From Lentisphaeria bacterium (GTDB lineage: Bacteria > Verrucomicrobiota > Lentisphaeria > Victivallales > UBA1829): a DNA stretch of 33,055 nucleotides. The notes under the pieces are model-generated. The model made no database searches, had not been told where the DNA came from, and worked only from the letters and a program-made list of their open reading frames with translations. Location of the stretch: contig JAFZZR010000198.1 of assembly GCA_017615635.1 (NCBI GenBank), positions 1-33,055 on the forward strand, read 5' to 3'. Shown here one piece after another: positions 16,601-23,350 of the stretch; position 1 is the stretch's first letter, and every line of letters begins with the position of its first letter. The translations under genes were made by a program, and so were the position numbers.

Positions 16601-19600
16601 AAACGTTTGCGTCCCGCTCAAGGTATATCACCTCTGCTCCGGTATAAGAATGAACACTTCCTTTCCATGGATTGAATGCAATACTCGCCGTGCCGCCGCT
16701 GGAGACATACAGACAACCGCCGGAGTTGACGGTGGTGCTGTTGGCCGTGCCACCGTTGAAGACATACATTCTGCCGTCGGAGTTTACGGTGGTGCTGTTG
16801 GCTGTGCCACCACTGGAGACAAGCAGATAGCTACTCCTGTTGACGGTGGTGCTGTTGGTCGTGCCCCCAGAATAAACGATGGCACTCTCTACTCTGCCAA
16901 CAGTCAAACCAGAAAATACATTCCCTTTCGAAATCAACCCACTCCAAGTGCCGCCGTAATAGACATTCGCATCCCGTTCAAGATAGATAACAACCGCTCC
17001 GGCATCGGAAGTTACTGTTCCCCGCCACGGATCGAATACAATGCTGGCAGTACCACCACTGTAAACATCTAACTGCCCGCCCGCACATACCATTGTACTG
17101 TCGGCCGTTGTTCCGGAGTGAATTGTAGCAGATTGTCCGGTGGAAAGAATCAATCCGCTGAAGCTGTTTGGCGTAAAAGTGGCACTTGCTCCTTCTGCGA
17201 CATTCACATATCCGCCGTTTTCCAAAATGTTCCACGCCCTGCCGCTGCTGGAGACGTACAGTTCGCCGCCGGAGTTGGTGGTGATACGGTCAACCCTGCC
17301 GCCGCTGGAGACATACATACTGCCGCAGGAGTTGACGGTGGTGCTGTTTGCCGTGCCCCCGCTGGAGACACGCAGTTGGCCTCCGCCATTGACGGTGGTG
17401 CTGTTGACCGTGCCGCCGCTGGAGACATGCATTCCGCCGCCGTTGAGGGTGGTACTGTCAGCCCTGCCGCCACTGGAGACATACATCCGACCATTGGAGT
17501 TGACCTTGGTGCTGTTGGCGGTGCCGCCGCTGGAGACACGCATTCCGCCGCCGTTGAGGGTGGTATTATTCGCCGCACCATCGGAATAAACGATAATCTC
17601 TGCGTTACTACAGATCAAATCGGTAAATACAAAGCCCTTCGAAATTATTCCACCCCCACCCATATAATAAACATTGGCATCCCGTTCAAGGTATGTTACA
17701 TCCGCTCCCTCGTAAGAGGTCACGTGTGCATATCCCCACGGGTTGTATGCAATGCTTGCTGTTCCACCGCTGTAAATACAGACCGAATATCCACTCTCAA
17801 GAATTAAATTCGAAACAGAGTTATCATATTTTGTTAAGCCAGATTCGTTTCCCACATAAATTGCGGCATCCCGCTCAAGATATGTAACTTTTGCGCCTGT
17901 TTCGGCCTTGACAGTACCCTGCCAGGGATTGAAAACGATACTCGCCGTGCCGCCGCTGCAGACCCACAGAACGCCACGGTTGACGGTGATGTTGTTGGCC
18001 GTTCCCCCGTAGGAGACAACCAAGCGCCCATTGTTATTGACGGTAGTACTGTTGGTCGTGCCCACGACATTGATAACCATGCTGCCGCCATAATTGACGG
18101 TGGTGCAGCTTGCCGTGCCGCCACAGGAAACAACCATGCTGCCGTCTCTGTTGACGGTGGTGCTGTTGGCCGTGCCTCCGCTGGAGACATACATACTGCC
18201 GTAATTGTTGATGGTGGTGCTGTTGGCCGTGCCGCCGCTGAAGACATGTATATAGCCCAATTGGTTGACAGTGGTGCTGTTGGCCGCGCCGCCGCTGAAG
18301 ACATGTATATAGCCCAATTGGTTGACAGTGGTGCTGTTGGCCGCGCCGCCGCTGTTGACATACATTCTGCCACCGGAGCTGATGACGGTATTATCGACCG
18401 TGCCACCATCATTGATAACCATGCTTCCGCCACGACTGATTGTTATGCTACTAGCTATGCCACCACTATAAACGTATATGGTGTCTTCTTCGCCAAGTGA
18501 GGCAATTATTTTATTTGTCATGATATCCGCAGAAGACACAAGATTAGATCCTGCGTATGTTCGGATTCCTGTTTTATTCTCGGAAACAATCAGGCATAAC
18601 TGGCTGTTTGTAAGATCAAGTGTATAGTTTTTTTCATTGAAAAGGATCGTTTCCCCTATTGAAATAGCACTGCTATAACCTCCTGAAACATTACGAATAG
18701 TAACAGACTTGTTAAATCCGTCCGCGCCTTCTGCTAATTTGTAGGCTCCTCCGCCCTGATTTGCAGTGATGGTGATGGCAAATGATTTTGCGTTTAGATA
18801 CGCAAGATTGTCCACAATATAATCATCAGAAGATGTCCGTTGATCGAGAGCAAAAATTATGTCTGCGTCTCGGGCCTCGGTTTCTCCATAAAAATATACA
18901 TTGCCGCCATAAATCTGGCTTCCGGCAATGGTTGTACCAGAATTGACGCGCATTGTGCCGCCAGAACTTACTACAGTATCATTTACAGTTCCGCCGCCGG
19001 AGAGGACCATACGGCAACCTGATTCGACAATTGTGTTGTTTGCTGTTCCACCACTGAGGATAGTCAAATTCCCACTGGAAATTGTAGTACTATTTACAAA
19101 ACCATTGGAATAAACAATGGCGGAACGACCACCTATTACAGTTAAATTTTCAAAAAAATTACCCTTTGAGATTATTTCTCCAGCACCGTAATAAACGTTG
19201 GCATCTTTTTCGAGATACGTTATTGTTGCTCCAAAAAGAGAAGTCACGCTGCCTCCGTGCCAAGGAGAAAAAGAAATGTTTGCAGTTCCGCCACTGTCGA
19301 CAATCAGTCCACCTCGGATAATTGCAATCTGGTCAGCAACGCCACCTGCGCTGACAACCATGACACAACCATCACCATAAAGGGTTGTGTTACTGGCTAT
19401 ACCGCTGAAGACTGTAAGCTCACATCCTGCACCAATGAAAGTATTGTTTACCGTACCACTGAAGACAACCAATCTGGCATCCCCAAGAGCAAGTGTGGTA
19501 TTATTTGCTGTACCACCGCTGGAAACACCCATATACCCGCCGGACATTGTTGTGTTGTCCGCCGCGCCGCCCGAAATATGCAACCAACCATCGGACACTA

Positions 19601-19871
19601 TCGTGTTGTTTGCTATCACGCCACGGGAGACGGTCAAAGAGCCTTGGAAATTGACGGCGGTACTGTTGATCATGCCGCCGCTGGAGACATTCAAACAGCC
19701 GCCGGATTTGAGGGTAGTATTGTTTGCTCTGCCTCCTTTTAAGACATCCAACCGGCCGCCAGAGTTAACGGTGGTACTGCTGGCCGTGCCGCCGCTGTAG
19801 ACACACATATCATCGCTGGAATTCAGAATAATCCCGCTGCGTGTCCACCCGCTGGAAACGATATAGTCCAT
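13641..19871 (-). CDS. Giant AIDA-like strand-loop-strand repeat protein with Ig-like repeats (putative surface protein)
   Basis: The 2076-residue protein is mostly tandem 19-residue units of the type SSGGTANSTTVNSGGxxxV, matching 'autotransporter passenger strand-loop-strand' (AIDA-like) repeats that fold as a beta-solenoid. Spaced through it are six copies of a larger module ending in T-Y-L-E-R-D-A-N-V-Y-Y, two of an ENGGYV module, and two of a module with I-T-V-x-A-x-Q-x-x-G-x-Y-K-L-A. Five 81-residue Ig-like repeats follow (KPTVAASTT..., YFRGIDAAGNIS), then about 125 C-terminal residues resembling a pre-peptidase C-terminal domain. No N-terminal signal peptide (starts MDYIVSSGWT) and no autotransporter barrel are visible, so the export route is unknown. 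A GAGG box lies 9-10 nt before the ATG. An adhesin or surface-layer role is inference. Confidence 0.85.
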   Translation of the reverse strand: MDYIVSSGWTRSGIILNSSDDMCVYSGGTASSTTVNSGGRLDVLKGGRANNTTLKSGGCLNVSSGGMINSTAVNFQGSLTVSRGVIANNTIVSDGWLHISGGAADNTTMSGGYMGVSSGGTANNTTLALGDARLVVFSGTVNNTFIGAGCELTVFSGIASNTTLYGDGCVMVVSAGGVADQIAIIRGGLIVDSGGTANISFSPWHGGSVTSLFGATITYLEKDANVYYGAGEIISKGNFFENLTVIGGRSAIVYSNGFVNSTTISSGNLTILSGGTANNTIVESGCRMVLSGGGTVNDTVVSSGGTMRVNSGTTIAGSQIYGGNVYFYGETEARDADIIFALDQRTSSDDYIVDNLAYLNAKSFAITITANQGGGAYKLAEGADGFNKSVTIRNVSGGYSSAISIGETILFNEKNYTLDLTNSQLCLIVSENKTGIRTYAGSNLVSSADIMTNKIIASLGEEDTIYVYSGGIASSITISRGGSMVINDGGTVDNTVISSGGRMYVNSGGAANSTTVNQLGYIHVFSGGAANSTTVNQLGYIHVFSGGTANSTTINNYGSMYVSSGGTANSTTVNRDGSMVVSCGGTASCTTVNYGGSMVINVVGTTNSTTVNNNGRLVVSYGGTANNITVNRGVLWVCSGGTASIVFNPWQGTVKAETGAKVTYLERDAAIYVGNESGLTKYDNSVSNLILESGYSVCIYSGGTASIAYNPWGYAHVTSYEGADVTYLERDANVYYMGGGGIISKGFVFTDLICSNAEIIVYSDGAANNTTLNGGGMRVSSGGTANSTKVNSNGRMYVSSGGRADSTTLNGGGMHVSSGGTVNSTTVNGGGQLRVSSGGTANSTTVNSCGSMYVSSGGRVDRITTNSGGELYVSSSGRAWNILENGGYVNVAEGASATFTPNSFSGLILSTGQSATIHSGTTADSTMVCAGGQLDVYSGGTASIVFDPWRGTVTSDAGAVVIYLERDANVYYGGTWSGLISKGNVFSGLTVGRVESAIVYSGGTTNSTTVNRSSYLLVSSGGTANSTTVNSDGRMYVFNGGTANSTTVNSGGCLYVSSGGTASIAFNPWKGSVHSYTGAEVIYLERDANVYYGNGLNGITSKCNEISNLEINSGFSAIIYSSGTANSTAVNSMGYLYVYNGGTANSTTVNSGGSVFCIGGTANSTTVNSGGSMVVSSGGTASCTTVKYGGSMYVSAGGTASIAFNPWKGTVCAGTSAKVTYLERDANVYYGGDVAGLVSKGNVLSCLTVGGYHESAIVYSGGTTNSTTVNMFGSMYVSSGGTANSTTVNDWGFLVVSSGGTALDIVENGGYVKVAISANVTFKPNTFNSRNIGGLYGTATVHSGTTANSTTIDSYGSMYVSSGGTANSTTVNAGGWLFVSSGGTANSIIVNGQASYNWGYLHVSSGGMANSTTVNNSGRMEVHSGGRLAGPLTMAAGAVVSACAGAVIDFTVAGRTTGAGYLINDLSGIRGTPTFTITVAADQAEGIYKLAQGASSFTKTISIGTAETQYGSLTVNGAILEYDSKYYDLLKNDGNLTLRIRTDITPPAKPTVAASTTAATNQNVTLTATFSTDSAKKQYSTDNATWKTYSSAVSVAANGTYYFRGIDAAGNISNVTSYAVSNIDKVAPTKPTVAASTTAMTNKSVTLTATFSTDSAKKQYSTDNKTWTTYSKPLTVTANGTYYFRGTDAAGNISAVTSFKVSNIDKVAPTKPTVKASTTAATNKNITLTATFSTDSSKKQYSTDNKTWKTYSSAVAVAANGTYYFRGLDAAGNISSVTTYKVTNIDKTAPSKPKVSADITKATNRNVTLTATFSADSAKKQYSLDKSTWKSYKAAGVTLKQNGMVYFRGIDAAGNISAVTSFKVSNIDKVAPAKPTASVSTTAMTNGSVTVKADFSSDSSKKQYSLDKETWKSYKSAGVTLKSNGTVYFRGIDAAGNISKVVSQKVSNICPKGDFTNDTLAAAGEKKALKLSSAQKITGWVGLGDPKDFIKLEVQKKGQVSLDMNAKTASAQKGGELKLSLLNSAGKAVTLSALDSDTLATKSKLAAGVYYLRAACADVKKYSTSYTVTAGMLAAS
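14020..15238 (-). repeat. Five tandem 243-bp units encoding Ig-like domains
   Basis: Each unit encodes 81 residues with conserved KPTV, TFSTDS-KKQYS, Y-F-R-G-x-D-A-A-G-N-I-S and V-S-N-I-D-K. The units differ by substitutions; the two nearest the C-terminus have changed most. Confidence 0.85.
15590..19830 (-). repeat. 57-bp strand-loop-strand repeat array
   Basis: Most units are 57 bp (19 residues). DNA similarity is high between about 15600 and 18400, where one phrase (minus-strand sense: GGCACGGCCAACAGCACCAC-like) recurs many times. From about 18400 to 19830, encoding the N-terminal third, units are more diverged and visibly more A/T-rich. Confidence 0.85.
18241..18354 (-). repeat. Exact 57-bp tandem duplication
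   Basis: 18241-18297 and 18298-18354 are identical base for base and encode two consecutive 19-residue units containing TTVNQLGYIHVFSGG. This points to recent unit gain by slippage or unequal recombination. Confidence 0.9.
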
Positions 19872-19935
19872 TTATCAATATCCTCATTCGGTTGTTTGAG
19901 CTAAAGAAGAATAATTTTCCCTCTTTTCCTGCTAG

Positions 19936-20055
19936 TCATGCTCCGGTAATAATGATAGCGGTACCTTCATCGGAACCTTGCAGGGAAGTCTCTGTTTCGG
20001 GGGCTTCTGCAGGTTCCGAGAAAGATGGCAGATCAATCAGCCCATTCGTCTTCAA
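19936..20055 (-). CDS. Possible 39-codon gene overlapping the end of the P-loop gene
   Basis: A short frame (TTG start at 20055, TGA at 19938-19936) overlaps the last 23 bases of the P-loop gene in another frame. Its composition looks protein-like: an acidic, Pro/Glu/Thr-rich middle (PSFSEPAEAPETETS) and a hydrophobic end (AIIITGA). There is no strong ribosome site and the TTG start is uncertain. It could instead be the former C-terminus of the P-loop protein, reached by a frameshift. Low confidence. Confidence 0.25.
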   Translation of the reverse strand: MKTNGLIDLPSFSEPAEAPETETSLQGSDEGTAIIITGA

Positions 20056-20938
20056 GTTGCTTGCCTATCCTTTCCAGCTCGCGAAATATCTCGTTTGCTT
20101 CATCCGCGATGGCATATGCATGGAAAAACCTTCCCATAGTGCATGGAAAGTATTTCATGCGCTTCTTCAAGTTTTCGTTCGGCAGCCACGAATAATCCTT
20201 GAACCAGTGGTAACGAACAATGCACCCGCGGTTTTGTGTTGCATCGTTTGATTCAATACGCTCGTTGTCTTCTTCAGAAAAGGGAATATTCAGTTGATTC
20301 AGGCTCATTGCCGGAGAAAGGATAATTCCCACCGCGATGACACGTTCTCCATCGCCTATGGCGACCAGATCACCGGGGTTTGTACAAAGGAATCCATCCG
20401 TGTATGCAAATGCAACATTGTACCGCTCGAAAATATCCGCAATTTTTGCCTCGCTACTGCCATCTTCGTCCCAGCGGGAGCCGACTTTCCACACCGTTCG
20501 CATTATCTTTTTTTCATTGACTTCGTGAATCGCCTTTTTCACAGCGTCCAAAAACGCTTCCTGGGGGATGAAACCATCTTCGGCAGGATCGAAATAGCGG
20601 ACGCTCCAGGTTTCCCGCAAGGCATCTATCGGCTCTTTCGTCGAAAGTTTTGTCCGACATGCGCAGACGATGATACGGCATTTTGCTTGTATGAAATCAT
20701 CCAAAATCTTCTCCTGGTCAATGCCGGGATCGCCCTTGCTCGAAATACCGATCAGGATTCCCTGATATTCCAAAATTTCGTTAACATCAACGGGTTTCTC
20801 ATTTTGATACTCTTTTTTCGGCTCTCGGATACTCTGTGCACCCTGACTTTTCAGCCACTCCCAAACGCCAAGAACGGCTGTTGTTTTTCCTCGATTCATA
20901 GTTCCTTTTGCTGCGATGATGATTCCCTGATAACTCAT
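20033..20938 (-). CDS. P-loop protein of unknown function
   Basis: I do not recognise this 301-residue protein. A Walker A motif is clear at residues 12-19 (GTMNRGKT, fitting GxxxxGKT) after a hydrophobic strand, which makes a nucleotide-binding N-terminal half likely. Strands EILEYQGILIGIS and CRIIVCACRT follow. The second half contains D-G-F-L-C-T-N-P-G-D-L-V-A-I-G-D-G-E-R-V and Y-H-W-F-K-D-Y-S-W; these loosely recall PUA/EVE-type domains that read modified bases, but this is only a resemblance. The gene has a strong AGGAGG box 8-9 nt before the ATG. Base composition is clearly lower in GC than in the flanking housekeeping genes, suggesting acquisition. It lies upstream of the giant repeat gene on the same strand, 161 bp apart. 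Confidence 0.75.
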   Translation of the reverse strand: MSYQGIIIAAKGTMNRGKTTAVLGVWEWLKSQGAQSIREPKKEYQNEKPVDVNEILEYQGILIGISSKGDPGIDQEKILDDFIQAKCRIIVCACRTKLSTKEPIDALRETWSVRYFDPAEDGFIPQEAFLDAVKKAIHEVNEKKIMRTVWKVGSRWDEDGSSEAKIADIFERYNVAFAYTDGFLCTNPGDLVAIGDGERVIAVGIILSPAMSLNQLNIPFSEEDNERIESNDATQNRGCIVRYHWFKDYSWLPNENLKKRMKYFPCTMGRFFHAYAIADEANEIFRELERIGKQLEDEWAD

Positions 20939-20959
20939 GCTTCTATCCTCCTACGGTCT

Positions 20960-21240
20960 GCTTATTTCAACTGAACACGAAACAGCCGCGGTAATCCAGC
21001 GGAGCCGGACATCGCGACAATGACGAGAAAGCGAGGATAGAGAAGGAAGGCAGAGGTAGTTAGTTCCCGCGGCTCTGGTGCTGCGAAATCCAGCGTGCCG
21101 GGGAACGTTGCAGGAACAGAAAGAAGGACCGGAACGCTCCCAGACACTATACCCGAGGCCCGACCAAGAGCCTGCCATACACATGCAAGAAAGCGTCCGG
21201 CAAGATGTGGAGACACGATCTCACCGGATACATTTCACCT
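20960..21240 (-). other. Intergenic region with paired inverted repeats; possible structured leader RNA
   Basis: This GC-rich segment lies between the P-loop gene and A/T-rich DNA upstream of alaS. Read on the minus strand, AGCCGCGG (21074-21067) can pair with CCGCGGCT (20991-20984). GGGAGCGTT (21141-21133) can pair with AACGTTCCC (21109-21101) through one G-U pair, which would be an A-C mismatch on the plus strand. A local GCTG...CAGC hairpin lies between the two. The pattern favours a minus-strand RNA ahead of the P-loop gene. No known RNA family was recognised. Confidence 0.3.
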
Positions 21241-21408
21241 GTGCGTATGGCAAATAAACTTTTTAACTTGGTCGGTTTCGGGTATATTTGCTGAAATATA
21301 GCGGTTATGAAAGAGCTTTGCATGCCGAAAAAGCACGCACTTCTGGAATCTACACCGTTTTTTGCAAAAGTCAAGCGGAGAAATGATTTAAAATCCCCGG
21401 CCCCTGAG

Positions 21409-21442
21409 GATCGCGTTCTTTTCGGCGGAAAAAAACGCGATC
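21409..21442. other. 15-bp inverted repeat upstream of the alaS promoter
   Basis: GATCGCGTT-C-TTTTC pairs with GAAAA-A-AACGCGATC around a short GGCG loop, with one mismatch. It ends 16 bp before the alaS -35 box and is not followed by a T-tract on the plus strand, so it may be an operator or a structure rather than a terminator. Between 21241 and 21408 I see only A/T-rich non-coding sequence. Confidence 0.5.
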
Positions 21443-21458
21443 CCGCCTCTCCCTGTGC

Positions 21459-21487
21459 TTGACGGGAGCCCGTTTCCGGTGTATACT
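21459..21487 (+). promoter_or_regulatory. Sigma-70 promoter for alaS
   Basis: TTGACG (21459-21464), 17 bp spacer, TATACT (21482-21487). It lies 57 bp before the alaS ATG, which also shows that the in-frame extension upstream of 21545 is not translated. Confidence 0.8.
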
Positions 21488-21544
21488 ATCCGTCAGTCAG
21501 AATTGCAGAAACAACCAACCGACAGAAAAAGGAACCATCTTCCC

Positions 21545-23323
21545 ATGACTGCCAACGATCTCAGGAAAAAATATCTCGAATTCTTCCGCCGCAACGGGCA
21601 CGCCGTCATTCGGAGCGCCCCGCTGATCCCGGAAAACGATCCGACCGTCCTCTTCACCACGGCGGGCATGCATCCGCTCGTACCCTATCTTCTGGGCGAG
21701 AAGCATCCCCAGGGAGTGCGTCTGACCGACTGTCAGAAGTGTATGCGGACCGGCGACATCGACGAAGTGGGCGATCCCGTGCACCTCACGTTCTTCGAGA
21801 TGCTGGGGAACTGGTCGCTGGGCGACTACTTCAAGAAGGAATCCATTGCCTGGAGTTTCGAATTTCTCACGTCCAAAGAGTGTCTGGGGCTGGATCTGGA
21901 CCGCCTCGCCTTCACCGTCTTCGCCGGAGACGAGGACGCGCCCTTCGACGAGGAAGCCTTCCAGCAGTGGCGGCTCCACGGCGTCCCCGAAGAGCGGATC
22001 GCCAAGCTGCCCAAGAAGGACAACTGGTGGGGTCCCGCCGGCGAGACCGGTCCCTGCGGACCCGACACGGAGATCTTCTATTGGACCGGCCCCCTGCCCG
22101 CGCCGCGCGTTTTCGAGCCTTCCGACAAGCGCTGGGTCGAGATTTGGAACAACGTGTTCATGCAGTATTTCAAGAACGCGGAAGGGAAATTCGAGCCGCT
22201 GAAACAGAAGAACGTGGATACCGGCATGGGCGTCGAGCGCGTCACCGCCGTCCTTCAGGGCAAGAGCAGCTGTTACGATACCGAACTTTTCGCGCCGCTG
22301 TTCCGCCGTCTGGACGAGATCCGCGGTCTGGCCGAAGCGCCTGCCGAACGGGTGCGGTCCGAGCGGGTCGTGGTGGAACACATCCGGGCCTCGGTCTTTC
22401 TGCTGGCCGACGGCGTGCAGCCGGGCAACGTGGATCAGGCCTACGTACTCCGCCGTCTCATCCGCCGGGCCATCCGCGAAGGACGGAAGCTGGGGATCAA
22501 GGAGCTTTTCACGGCCCGGATGGCCGAAGTCGTCATCGATCAGTACGGCGAAGTGTATCCGGAACTTCCCGCGGGACGGGAAAACATTCTGGAAAGTCTG
22601 AACCGTGAAGAGCATCAGTTCGCCGAAGCCCTGGAGCGCGGCACGAGGGAATTCGAAAAGCTTCTCTCCCGTGTCCCCGCCCACATCCAGAACAAGGTCC
22701 TCAGCGGGAAAAACGCCTTCCATCTCTACGAGACCTACGGCTTCCCCATCGAACTCACCGTGGAAATGGCGAAGGAAGCCGGTTTCACCGTGGATATGAA
22801 AGGCTATCAGGAAGCGTATGAGAAACATCAGGCTCTCTCCCGTCAGGGCGCCGAGCAGAAGTTCAAGGGCGGTCTGGCCGATCATTCCGAAGCCACAGCC
22901 CAGCTCCATACCGCCACCCACCTCCTCCACAAGGCGCTCCGCCTCGTCCTGGGCGACCACGTGGCGCAGAAAGGCTCCAACATCACCGCCGAGCGGCTCC
23001 GCTTCGACTTCTCCCATCCCGATAAGATGACCCCCGAGCAGCTGGCAAAGGTGGAGCAGATCGTCAACGAGGTCATCGCCTCCGACGTCCCTGTGATCTG
23101 TCAGGAAATGGCCATCGAAGACGCACGCAACTCCGGCGCCATCGGCCTCTTCGGCGACAAGTACGGCGAACGGGTCAAGGTCTACAGCATCGGCGACTTC
23201 TCCAAGGAGATCTGCGGCGGCCCCCACGCCTCGCACAGCGGCGAACTCGGCCATTTCCGCATCCTCAAGGAGGAAAGCTCCAGCCGGGGCGTCCGCCGGA
23301 TCAAGGCGGTCCTCGAAAAGTGA
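21545..23323 (+). CDS. alaS: Alanine--tRNA ligase, short form without the C-terminal domain
   Basis: AlaRS charges tRNA-Ala. The start MTANDLRKKYLEFF matches the family opening and follows an AAAGGAA box; the frame is open to 21455, but the promoter lies in that part. The class II core is complete (FTTAGMHPLVPYLLG, VQKCMRTGDIDEVG-like block, FFEMLGNWSLGDYF). The editing domain is present, with HTATH (His455, His459) and CGGPH (Cys557, His561) as the zinc/editing ligands. The protein stops at 592 residues right after the editing domain, whereas typical bacterial AlaRS has about 870 with a DHHA1/C-Ala domain that aids dimerisation and tRNA-elbow contact. No separate C-Ala gene lies in the window. 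Similar short forms are known in some deep lineages, from memory. Confidence 0.93.
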   Translation: MTANDLRKKYLEFFRRNGHAVIRSAPLIPENDPTVLFTTAGMHPLVPYLLGEKHPQGVRLTDCQKCMRTGDIDEVGDPVHLTFFEMLGNWSLGDYFKKESIAWSFEFLTSKECLGLDLDRLAFTVFAGDEDAPFDEEAFQQWRLHGVPEERIAKLPKKDNWWGPAGETGPCGPDTEIFYWTGPLPAPRVFEPSDKRWVEIWNNVFMQYFKNAEGKFEPLKQKNVDTGMGVERVTAVLQGKSSCYDTELFAPLFRRLDEIRGLAEAPAERVRSERVVVEHIRASVFLLADGVQPGNVDQAYVLRRLIRRAIREGRKLGIKELFTARMAEVVIDQYGEVYPELPAGRENILESLNREEHQFAEALERGTREFEKLLSRVPAHIQNKVLSGKNAFHLYETYGFPIELTVEMAKEAGFTVDMKGYQEAYEKHQALSRQGAEQKFKGGLADHSEATAQLHTATHLLHKALRLVLGDHVAQKGSNITAERLRFDFSHPDKMTPEQLAKVEQIVNEVIASDVPVICQEMAIEDARNSGAIGLFGDKYGERVKVYSIGDFSKEICGGPHASHSGELGHFRILKEESSSRGVRRIKAVLEK

Positions 23324-23350
23324 CCCACTTCAGAAACGGAGACGATACCT

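Noticed and set aside
15600..18400. Regular repeats resembling a CRISPR array
   Set aside because: The 57-bp units are contiguous, diverged and in frame with a single coding sequence; there are no unique spacers.
20983..20995. CAGCCGCGGTAAT, identical to the 16S rRNA 530-loop core
   Set aside because: Flanking bases do not match rRNA; a 13-base chance match, not an rRNA fragment.
20962..21216. 84-codon minus-strand frame upstream of the P-loop gene
   Set aside because: GTG start without a ribosome site, no domain, and it lies across the paired inverted repeats; more likely non-coding.
21308..21462. Small plus-strand frame ending in the alaS promoter
   Set aside because: No ribosome site, overlaps the inverted repeat and the -35 box, and shows no domain.
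20939..21544. tmRNA, SRP RNA, RNase P RNA or 6S RNA next to alaS
   Set aside because: None of their conserved sequence blocks was found on either strand.
21497..23254. 585-codon minus-strand open frame opposite alaS
   Set aside because: alaS on the plus strand is unmistakable, and the antisense product has no recognisable domains.
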